From the NCBI RefSeq assembly GCF_001949125.1, contig NZ_MSTI01000163.1:1-13975 (forward strand): 13,975 nt of DNA, read 5' to 3'. A model generated the notes under the pieces. That model was not told where the DNA came from. It did no database searches and saw only the letters and a list, made by a program, of their open reading frames with translations. Made by a program: the position numbers and the translations under genes. Source of the stretch: Deinococcus marmoris (GTDB lineage Bacteria > Deinococcota > Deinococci > Deinococcales > Deinococcaceae). Shown in pieces: positions 7,277-13,165 of the stretch (the first letter of the stretch is position 1; every line of letters begins with the position of its first letter).

Positions 7277-7410
7277 CGGTTTAACCCCTCAGTCTGCTTC
7301 GCAGCTAGCTCCCCTCAAGGGGAGCCAGGAAAGATGGCTGGCCGGGCAATTCCGCAACCCTTGCCCCCCCTTGAGGGGAGGTGCCCCAAAGGGGCGGAGG
7401 GGTTAAACCG
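7277..7410. repeat. 134-bp palindromic interspersed repeat (MITE-like) in the valS leader
   Basis: Perfect 14-bp terminal inverted repeats (cggtttaacccctc at 7277-7290, gaggggttaaaccg at 7397-7410) enclose further hairpins: CTGCTTCGCAG (7293-7303), gctcccctcaaggggagc, and gccccaaaggggc near the right end. Repeats with cccctcaaggggag-like cores are widespread in intergenic regions of high-GC bacteria. No protein is encoded. It lies between the T-box terminator and the valS SD, so it is transcribed into every full-length valS mRNA. There is no obvious flanking target duplication. Confidence 0.75.
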
Positions 7411-7499
7411 TGGTAGCCCCCAGTAAAATCGGGGGCGAGCTGGCTTCATCCACTCAGAATCGTCATTGAACAGAACCATCCCTCCCCCGCCCAAGAAGC

Positions 7500-7542
7500 A
7501 AAAAAACGCCCCGTCCGCCAGGCTTTCACCTGTGCGCGGACG
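7500..7542 (-). terminator. T-box-controlled intrinsic terminator upstream of valS
   Basis: On the minus strand the arms CGTCCGC (7542-7536) and GCGGACG (7518-7512) extend inward with CAGG/CCTG, and are followed by GGGCG and seven T's (7506-7500). The CTCGTCC at the 5' arm is the segment that, in T-box leaders, alternatively pairs with the T-box to form the antiterminator. Confidence 0.9.
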
Positions 7543-7775
7543 AGACGTCAGAAAAGACAGATCCCGTGGTACCACCGCAATTCCCACCTGAATGGCGGGC
7601 GCTCGCTCTGCGCTGTAACGGGCGCACCCGGACGGGTCTACACACCGCTCACGCGGCTTCTTCCGACTTGCTCACGGGCGACTTTCTCCGGCTGCGGTCC
7701 CGTCCAGATTCTCAGTCACGCTCTGGACTTCCTGTGGGCGCACGCGCGGGTACTCCTCCCGGTCACTGCCCGGCC
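7500..7775 (-). promoter_or_regulatory. T-box riboswitch (tRNA-Val sensing) controlling valS
   Basis: Minus-strand RNA. The T-box core GCGGTGGTACCACGGG is at 7578-7563 (GGTGGTACC matches the conserved sequence whose UGGN bulge pairs with the NCCA end of uncharged tRNA). A terminator with the matching CGUCC arm follows. Upstream, helix CGGGC (7772-7768) / GCCCG (7679-7675) closes a loop with AGUGA on one side and GAAAGUC on the other, then CCGG/CCGG continues stem I. GUC at 7682-7680, followed by a purine, is therefore the likely specifier, a valine codon that agrees with valS downstream. GTCCAG/CTGGAC forms a distal stem I helix. Known mechanism: uncharged tRNA-Val stabilises the antiterminator and allows read-through. 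The folding was done by eye. Confidence 0.9.
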
Positions 7776-7781
7776 AGTATA
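7776..7781 (-). promoter_or_regulatory. Candidate -10 box for the valS T-box transcript
   Basis: TATACT (minus strand) is a five-of-six match to TATAAT, just upstream of the first T-box helix. No convincing -35 is seen 16-18 nt upstream, and a start 7 nt after the box would trim the base of stem I, so the true start may be slightly different. The gap to the MFS stop (7818) leaves little other room for a promoter. Confidence 0.35.
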
Positions 7782-7817
7782 CGCGGCAGGAGCGGCTGAG
7801 TGAGTTGGCAGACTGGC

Positions 7818-9044
7818 TTAATCTGAAATTGAATCTGCCTTCTTTGCGCCCGCTCGCCTGACTATTTCCAGTGTGGGTAACCGTACCAGCGCCGCCAGGG
7901 CCAGAGCCGCACGCACGCCCAGCACGTTGCCCAGCAGCCCGAACACCGGACCAAAGGTCACCTGCCCCAGCGCGTCCGCCTGTGAGGCGATGGAATTGAC
8001 GGTGGCGCGGGAGGCTGGATTCAATCCCCGGTTGATCCAGGCGTCGTACAGCGGCGAGTACAGCCCGCGCAGGACGCCGTGAACCACCAGTGCCAGAGCC
8101 GCCCAGCCGAAGCCAGGAGCATAGGCGAAGGCCAGCAACGCCGCCACGCTGAGGCCCAGCACCCAGCGCAGGGCCAGGGCGGCTGCCCGTGCATCTGCCG
8201 GATCAATTCTGCGACGTAGGGGTTCGGTAACGATAAAGCCAACAACCTGAACGGTCAGGGCCAGCAGCACAAACCAGTTCGCGGCGCTGAGGCCACCAGG
8301 CAGGCCCACTTCCACGACCAGCAAAAATTCGCTCAAGCGGTCCAGCGCCTCGCTGCTCGCGCCGTACAGCACCGCGCTCAGCATCAGCAGGGTCAGCACC
8401 CGGCTGGCACGAACCTCGCGCACCCCCTGGCGAAAGGTGCCGGACAGAACGGCCCAGGTCTGACGTTCCTCGCGTGGGGCCGGGGAAAAGCCGTCCTCCG
8501 GCATTCGCACCCACAGGTAGAGGGCGAGAATAAGGGCCACCGCGCCGCCCGCCAGAATCGGAACGTGCAGGCCCAACGTGGCCAGCGCCGCCGTCGCCGC
8601 AATCCCGGCAATCCCCGCCGCCCGCCCATACTGGCTGCCCAGCAGGTACAGGTGTGCGGCCCGGTCCTCGCCCACTTCATCCGCCAGCCACGCCTGCTGA
8701 GCGCCGCTGAGGAAGGTGTAGCCCGCCGCCGAGACGATCTGGGTCAGCAGCAAGGCCCAGAACACTGGAAACGCGGCCACCAGCGCCATGGCCACGCCCA
8801 GGCAGAGGCAGCCCAGAATGACCGAGCGGCGGCGCGAGTACACGTCGGCCACCACGCCTGTCGGCACTTCCAGCAGGAAAGCAGCGCCCTCCAGCGCCGC
8901 GCCGATGAGAAGCAGTTGCAGCGGGTCCAGGCCCGCCACGGTCACGAAATACAGCCCTTGCAGCGTGTAGGCCAGGGCAAAGGCAAACGCCAGCCCCGCC
9001 GACAGCGCCAGATAGACCCGCGTGGGGTCACTCGTTTTCAACAT
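7818..9044 (-). CDS. Major facilitator superfamily (MFS) transporter
   Basis: A 408-residue inner-membrane protein with about 12 hydrophobic segments in two halves. The clearest family mark is motif A between TM2 and TM3: GVVADVYSRRRSVILG (about 63-78; G-x3-D-x3-RRR). A central hydrophilic loop (about 183-205, PEDGFSPAPREERQTW) separates the halves. These proteins use the proton gradient to move small solutes; the LEVPTGVVAD context resembles drug or metabolite exporters, but the substrate is unknown. ATG 9044 has a weak AGGGA 6 nt upstream. It is followed (7775 onward) by the valS T-box, with no obvious terminator between, so some read-through into that leader is possible. The stop-proximal tail AGAKKADSISD is cytosolic-looking. 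Not similar enough by eye to the other MFS gene here to be a tandem copy. Confidence 0.9.
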   Translation of the reverse strand: MLKTSDPTRVYLALSAGLAFAFALAYTLQGLYFVTVAGLDPLQLLLIGAALEGAAFLLEVPTGVVADVYSRRRSVILGCLCLGVAMALVAAFPVFWALLLTQIVSAAGYTFLSGAQQAWLADEVGEDRAAHLYLLGSQYGRAAGIAGIAATAALATLGLHVPILAGGAVALILALYLWVRMPEDGFSPAPREERQTWAVLSGTFRQGVREVRASRVLTLLMLSAVLYGASSEALDRLSEFLLVVEVGLPGGLSAANWFVLLALTVQVVGFIVTEPLRRRIDPADARAAALALRWVLGLSVAALLAFAYAPGFGWAALALVVHGVLRGLYSPLYDAWINRGLNPASRATVNSIASQADALGQVTFGPVFGLLGNVLGVRAALALAALVRLPTLEIVRRAGAKKADSISD

Positions 9045-9191
9045 ATTTTTCCCTGGGAACTCAACAGCTTGACTTGGTCAGGAAAACAGATGTGCCGCCC
9101 AGCGTGGGGCGCACGAATTCTTGACGTGGTGGGTCAGAGGGCTGTTGACATTGTTGGATCACCCCAGGGTTGAGGCTGTCTTGAAGATAAC

Positions 9192-9230
9192 GGAGAAAGC
9201 GGCAGCCCCGCAGGAACCGCCGCTTTCTCC
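9192..9230 (-). terminator. Terminator-like hairpin after the solute-binding protein gene
   Basis: Arms ggagaaagcggc (9192-9203) and gccgctttctcc (9219-9230) form a perfect 12-bp stem with a 15-nt loop, 18 nt past the stop codon at 9249. The downstream minus-strand sequence (GTTATCTTC) is only weakly T-rich, so it may be an inefficient terminator or an mRNA 3'-end stabiliser. The rest of the 9045-9248 gap shows no gene. Confidence 0.7.
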
Positions 9231-9248
9231 TCTCCTACTTCACTCCAC

Positions 9249-10022
9249 TCAGTTGCGGCAGCGAATGTCCTGGCCGAAGTACTGGTTGCTGATTTTGGCA
9301 TAGGTGCCGTTGTTCAGCGACTTGTCCAGCGCCGAGTTCAGTTCCTTCAATAGGCTGTCGTTGCCCTTCTTGACGGCCATCGCAATGCGCTCGTTGAACA
9401 GCAGCGCGCCCTGCTTGAGCTTGCCCTTCTGGGCCTTGACCAGATCAATGCCGGTGAACTTGTCGCCCACCCAGGCGTCCACGCGGCCCGACATCAGCGC
9501 GGCCTGGGCGTCGGTGTCCTTGGGAAAGGTCTTGATGTCGCCCACGCCGGGCACCTTGCGAACGTTTTCCAAGTAGGTGGTGCCCACCTGCACGGCCACC
9601 GACTTGCCCGCCAGATCGGCAGCCGTCATGGGACCGCCGACCTTGGAGACAATCGCGCCCCCGGTGCAGTAATGCGGATTCGAGAAATCCACCGCCTTGG
9701 CACGCTGCGGCGTGATGCCGTGGCTGGCGATCACGAAGTCGTAGCGGTCCTGGTTCAGGCCGATCAGCAGGTTGTCGAAGGGCTGGGTGGTCCACTCCAC
9801 CTTCAGGCCCAGTTCCCTGGCAAAAGCCTCGGCCAGATCGACTTCAAAGCCGGTCAGCTTCTTGCCTTCCAGGATGTTGAAAGGAGGGAACGCGCCCTCG
9901 GTGGCGATCTTGATGGTGCCGCTCTGCTTGATCGCGTCCCAGGTGCGGGCCTGCGCGGTGGTGGCGAGCAGGGCGAGGGCGGTCAGGGTCAGGACGGCTC
10001 TTGTCATATGAACTCTTTTCAT
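9249..10022 (-). CDS. ABC transporter solute-binding protein, family 3 (polar amino acid type)
   Basis: A 257-residue exported protein that binds a small ligand and delivers it to an ABC importer. Residues 1-25 are a signal peptide: basic MKRVHMTR, the hydrophobic core AVLTLTALALLATT and cleavage after AQA. There is no lipobox Cys, so it is predicted as soluble periplasmic or surface-held. Family 3 (SBP_bac_3) features are the opening strand GTIKIATEGAFPPFNI, the FEVDLAEAFARELG helix, the YDFVIASHGITPQRAKAVDFSNPHY hinge region and the C-terminal lobe with DAWVGD. Most members bind amino acids such as glutamine, glutamate or cystine; the ligand here is unknown. ATG 10022 is chosen because TGGAG lies 6 nt upstream; Met6 is an alternative within a 15-bp duplication. 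The longer open frame up to 10403 overlaps the divergent gene and is not coding. No permease or ATPase gene lies beside it: an orphan binding protein in this window. Confidence 0.92.
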   Translation of the reverse strand: MKRVHMTRAVLTLTALALLATTAQARTWDAIKQSGTIKIATEGAFPPFNILEGKKLTGFEVDLAEAFARELGLKVEWTTQPFDNLLIGLNQDRYDFVIASHGITPQRAKAVDFSNPHYCTGGAIVSKVGGPMTAADLAGKSVAVQVGTTYLENVRKVPGVGDIKTFPKDTDAQAALMSGRVDAWVGDKFTGIDLVKAQKGKLKQGALLFNERIAMAVKKGNDSLLKELNSALDKSLNNGTYAKISNQYFGQDIRCRN

Positions 10023-10030
10023 GTGAACTC
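10001..10030 (-). repeat. 15-bp tandem duplication at the solute-binding protein start
   Basis: On the minus strand GAGTTCACATGAAAA (10030-10016) is followed directly by GAGTTCATATGACAA (10015-10001), 13 of 15 identical, then GAG. Each unit carries an in-frame ATG. The second copy lengthens the signal peptide n-region by five residues. Confidence 0.85.
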
Positions 10031-10104
10031 CAGTGGACGGCAAAGGTCCGGTGCTGAACCCGGCTTCCTTGAAAAGAAGCTCAGGCATGTGGTTGATGAC
10101 CGGC

Positions 10105-10110
10105 ATTGTA
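10105..10110 (-). promoter_or_regulatory. Candidate -10 box for the solute-binding protein gene
   Basis: TACAAT (minus strand, in gttacaatg) matches TATAAT at five of six positions and lies about 80 nt upstream of the ATG, leaving room for a leader with an SD. No good -35 is visible at normal spacing. Confidence 0.4.
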
Positions 10111-10169
10111 ACGTCCAGCGAAAGACGGGGTCTCAGGTCAGCCCACCCCCCACCCCCTGGAGCATCAGG

Positions 10170-10190
10170 CATAAAGATAGTCTCTTTATG
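10170..10190. repeat. Short inverted repeat in the divergent intergenic region
   Basis: cataaaga (10170-10177) and tctttatg (10183-10190) form a perfect 8-bp inverted repeat with a 5-nt spacer, between the two divergent genes and upstream of both candidate promoters. It is A/T-rich within GC-rich surroundings and could be a regulator site; no T tract follows it in either direction. Confidence 0.4.
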
Positions 10191-10258
10191 ACCGAGCGTA
10201 GCGAGTAGATTTTGCTGAGCAGGACGGAGAATGGAGTCGCCGGAAGTCCTTTTTTTCG

Positions 10259-10288
10259 GTGACGTAATTCGGAGAACTGCCCTAGACT
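10259..10288 (+). promoter_or_regulatory. Predicted leaderless promoter of the CoA-disulfide-reductase-like gene
   Basis: GTGACG (10259-10264) and TAGACT (10283-10288) are 18 nt apart, and TAGACT (TAnnnT) ends 5 nt before ATG 10294, which has no SD. This predicts that transcription begins at or beside the ATG. Confidence 0.5.
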
Positions 10289-10293
10289 GCCCC

Positions 10294-11655
10294 ATGCGAA
10301 TCGTGATTGCGGGCGGCGTGGCCGCCGGAATGAGTGCGGCCAGCCGCGCCCTGCGCCAGAACCCGGAGGCCGATGTGGTGGTCTTCGAGCGCGGCGAGTA
10401 CATCAGCTACGGCGCGTGCGGCCTGCCCTACGTGCTGGGCGGAGATGTGGACAGCTTTGGTGACCTGATCGCCCGCACCCCGGCCCAGATGCGCGCCCGT
10501 GGCATCGGCGTCCGCCTGCGCCACGAAGTGACAGGGGTAGACGCCAGAGCCAGAACCATCACGGTTGTCGATCATCATTCCGGGCGCAGCACCCACGAGC
10601 CTTACGACAAACTGCTGATCGCCACCGGAGTCTCGGCCATTCGCCCCGACTGGGCAAAGACCGATCTGGGCGGCGTGCATGTCCTGCGCGACATTCCCGA
10701 TGGGCAGGCCATCGAGGCCACCATCAGCGGCGGCGCAAAGCGGGCCGTGATCGTCGGCGGCGGCTATATCGGGCTGGAACTGGCCGAGACGCTGCATTGC
10801 CGGGGCCTGAGCGTGGTGGTGGTGGAAAAGGGGCCAGAGGTGGCCGGGCGAATGCTGGACGGCGAATATCAGGTCCGGGTCCGCGCAGAGCTGGAGAGCA
10901 ACGGCGTGGAAATTCGCTGCGGCACCACGGTGGAGGGCCTGACCGGAAAAGGCGACTGCGTGACGGGCGTGCAGACCGATCACGGCCTGATCCGCGCCGA
11001 TATGGTCATCGTGGCGGTGGGCGTGCGCCCGAACGTCGAGCTGGCCCGCGCCGCCGGGGCACGCATCGGCAAGACTGGGGCTGTGGCCGTCAACACCCGC
11101 CAGGAAACGGGTGTGGACGGCGTGTATTCGGCGGGTGACAACACCGAATCCACCCACCGGGTCACGCGCCGCAAGGTGCATATTCCGCTGGGGCTGACCG
11201 CCAACCGCATGGGCCGGGTGGCAGGCGTGAACATGGCGGGCGGCGACGCCACTTTTCCCGGCGTGGTGGGCAGCAGCATCTTCAAGACCTTCGCGCTGGG
11301 CGCGGCCCGGACTGGCCTGACCCAGACCGAGGCCGACGCGCTGGGCCTGAACGCCGCCAGCGTGGACGTCAGCAGCACCGATCACGCCGGGTACTACTCC
11401 ACGGCCAAACCCATTTACGTGCGCCTGACCGCCGAGCGCGGCACGGGCCGCCTGCTGGGCGCGCAACTGGTCTGCCAGAACCATGAAAGCGTCAAGCGCG
11501 TGGACGTCGTGGCCGCGCTGCTGCACGGGCGCGGCAAGGTGCAGGACCTGTTCGAGACCGATCTGTCCTACGCCCCGCCCTTTTCCGGCGTCTGGGACGT
11601 GTTGCTGGTAGCCGCAGACCGCCTGAGCCGCGAAATTGGCAGGAAGCAGGAATAG
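10294..11655 (+). CDS. CoA-disulfide reductase-like FAD/NAD(P)H oxidoreductase
   Basis: A 453-residue cytoplasmic flavoprotein. The N-terminal FAD site is IAGGVAAGMSAASRA (5-19, a GGxAAG variant of the Rossmann motif). The redox motif SYGACGLPYVLGG has a single Cys at 42, the mark of the one-cysteine group (CoA-disulfide reductase, NADH oxidase/peroxidase) as opposed to the CxxxxC of glutathione reductase. The NAD(P)H site is IVGGGYIGLELAE (153-165) and the second FAD site is YSAGD (Asp282). The C-terminal dimerisation domain includes HAGYYSTAKP and SYAPPFS, where CoA-disulfide reductases carry active-site tyrosines (Tyr426 here). The likely reaction is NAD(P)H-dependent reduction of CoA disulfide or a related low-molecular-weight disulfide, with NADH oxidase as the main alternative. 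Start 10294 is set by the leaderless promoter; the upstream frame to 10231 lacks support. Divergent from the solute-binding protein gene. Confidence 0.88.
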   Translation: MRIVIAGGVAAGMSAASRALRQNPEADVVVFERGEYISYGACGLPYVLGGDVDSFGDLIARTPAQMRARGIGVRLRHEVTGVDARARTITVVDHHSGRSTHEPYDKLLIATGVSAIRPDWAKTDLGGVHVLRDIPDGQAIEATISGGAKRAVIVGGGYIGLELAETLHCRGLSVVVVEKGPEVAGRMLDGEYQVRVRAELESNGVEIRCGTTVEGLTGKGDCVTGVQTDHGLIRADMVIVAVGVRPNVELARAAGARIGKTGAVAVNTRQETGVDGVYSAGDNTESTHRVTRRKVHIPLGLTANRMGRVAGVNMAGGDATFPGVVGSSIFKTFALGAARTGLTQTEADALGLNAASVDVSSTDHAGYYSTAKPIYVRLTAERGTGRLLGAQLVCQNHESVKRVDVVAALLHGRGKVQDLFETDLSYAPPFSGVWDVLLVAADRLSREIGRKQE

Positions 11656-11729
11656 GGATCAGGCCAAGCATTCCGGTCTGCAAATCCTGCCCCGTCCCTT
11701 GATCCCGAACCCCCGGCCATGCGGGCGCG

Positions 11730-11735
11730 GATAAT
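11730..11735 (+). promoter_or_regulatory. Candidate -10 box for a leaderless MFS mRNA
   Basis: GATAAT matches TATAAT at five of six positions and ends 7 nt before ATG 11743. No -35 is seen at normal spacing. The gene could instead be read from the upstream oxidoreductase transcript. Confidence 0.35.
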
Positions 11736-11742
11736 GCTGGCA

Positions 11743-12969
11743 ATGAGAGGCTGGCGCAGTTGGGACCGCAACGAGCAACTGGGGATTCTCAACGGCTGGG
11801 GCGTCTTCGTCGGAGACGGCTTCCTGAACGTGACGGTGGTGGTGGCGGGCTTTGCCTCCCGGCTGGGCGCACCCAACTGGGTGATCGGGCTGCTGCCTGC
11901 CATCGCCGGGGGCGGCTGGATGCTGCCGCAACTGCTGGTGGCCGCACGCGTTCGCAGCCTGCCGCACAAGCTGCCGGTGTACCGCTCGGCGGCGGCGGTC
12001 CGCACCCTGAGCTACCTGTCGATGGCCCTGATCGCCGCCTTCCTGGCCGATCAGCCCGCGCTGTGCCTGACGCTGTTCGTGCTGGCAATGCTGATCAATT
12101 CACTGGCCTCCGGTGTGGCGGGCCTGCCGTTTTTAGAGGTGGTCAGCAAGACAGTCAGCACCGAACGCCGCCCGCGTTTCTTTGGCACGCGCAACCTGTA
12201 CGGCGGGCTGCTGGCCTTCGGGGCCGGGCTGCTGGTGCGCTGGATTCTGGGGTCCGGGCTGGCCTTCCCCCTGAATTACGCGCTGATCTTCGCGCTGGGC
12301 ACGGCGGCCTACACCTTCGGCTACTGGATTTTTGGCCGTGTGCAGGAGCCGCCGGACCCCCCACAGGAGGCCCAGGGCTACCGCGCCGAGTTCCGCGCCA
12401 TTCCCGAAACGCTGCGTGACCCGCACTTCCGCGCCTTCCTGACCGTGCGCCTGCTGCTGGCCGGGGCGAGCATGAGCGATCCCTTTTTCGCGGTGTACGC
12501 CCTGCGCGTGCTGGACTTTCCCGTGGCGATCCTGGGAACCTTCGTGATGGCGCTGACCGGGGCCGCGCCGCTGTCGAACATCGTGTGGCAGCGCGTGGCC
12601 GAGCGCAAGGGATCGCGCCGGATCATCCGCTACGCCTCGGTGTTCTACGGACTGGCCCCGCTGTACGCCGCAGCCGTGGGGATGCTGGGCCTGGGGAAAT
12701 GGGCATACCTGGGCGTCTTTCTGTTGACCAGCGTGGCCGCGCAGGGTTTCAGCCTGGGCCACACCAACCATCTGCTGAACATCTCGCCGCCGGGCGCGCG
12801 CAGCCGCTACATAGGCACGCTGAACACGCTGGTGGGCGCGGCACTGTTCACACCGGTGCTGGGCGGCCTGATTGCGGACCGCTTCGGCTATCTGCCGGTC
12901 TTTACCATCAGCCTGCTGCTGTGTGCCGGGGCGTTCTGGCAGTGCGGCAAACTGCGGCGGGACGCGTGA
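11743..12969 (+). CDS. Major facilitator superfamily (MFS) transporter
   Basis: A 408-residue inner-membrane protein with about 12 hydrophobic segments and a central hydrophilic loop (FGRVQEPPDPPQEAQGYRAEF, about 195-215). The N-terminal half begins with LGILNGWGVFVGDGFLNVTVVVAGFASRLGAPNW, in which the first helix carries an unusual GDGF. An ADRFGY segment near the last two helices resembles an MFS motif A half. The substrate is unknown; this resembles uncharacterised MFS proteins rather than a named exporter. ATG 11719 would give 416 residues, and ATG 11734 is out of frame. I prefer ATG 11743 because GATAAT ends 7 nt before it and neither start has an SD. It lies 87 nt after the oxidoreductase stop on the same strand, so co-transcription is possible; the 63-nt gap before 11719 holds a weak GGGATCA/TGATCCC inverted repeat only. 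Confidence 0.85.
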   Translation: MRGWRSWDRNEQLGILNGWGVFVGDGFLNVTVVVAGFASRLGAPNWVIGLLPAIAGGGWMLPQLLVAARVRSLPHKLPVYRSAAAVRTLSYLSMALIAAFLADQPALCLTLFVLAMLINSLASGVAGLPFLEVVSKTVSTERRPRFFGTRNLYGGLLAFGAGLLVRWILGSGLAFPLNYALIFALGTAAYTFGYWIFGRVQEPPDPPQEAQGYRAEFRAIPETLRDPHFRAFLTVRLLLAGASMSDPFFAVYALRVLDFPVAILGTFVMALTGAAPLSNIVWQRVAERKGSRRIIRYASVFYGLAPLYAAAVGMLGLGKWAYLGVFLLTSVAAQGFSLGHTNHLLNISPPGARSRYIGTLNTLVGAALFTPVLGGLIADRFGYLPVFTISLLLCAGAFWQCGKLRRDA

Positions 12970-13165
12970 GCGGGCTGGGAATTTATGGAGCAACAGCCAG
13001 CAAGGCTACATAAGAAGATATTTTCGCAAGCCGGGCCAGTATCACAGCATTTTTCCACTGCTCTGGACTCGGTTCTTGTATCCCACACCTCAGTACCCGA
13101 CAGTTTTAGAGGGGGCTTGAAATCCTTCGTCCAGTACGCGAGAACAGAGCGCGTCTCCCAATGCC
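12970..13165. other. Intergenic region, probable left flank of the insertion sequence
   Basis: I see no gene here. The base composition drops to more A/T than either neighbour from about 12985 (ttatgg, cataagaagatattttcgc). The left end of the IS must lie in this stretch, but without the right end the terminal inverted repeat cannot be identified. No clear terminator follows the MFS stop. Short frames here have no family resemblance. Confidence 0.5.

Noticed and set aside
9143..9148. TTGACA on the plus strand, a perfect -35
   Set aside because: No -10 at 16-18 nt and no plus-strand gene downstream.
10023..10403. N-terminal extension of the solute-binding protein frame
   Set aside because: Overlaps the divergent gene and promoters; signal peptide and SD place the start at 10022.
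10282..11526. 414-codon open frame on the minus strand opposite the oxidoreductase
   Set aside because: High-GC shadow of a well-supported flavoprotein gene; His/Ala/Gln-rich composition and no recognisable domain.
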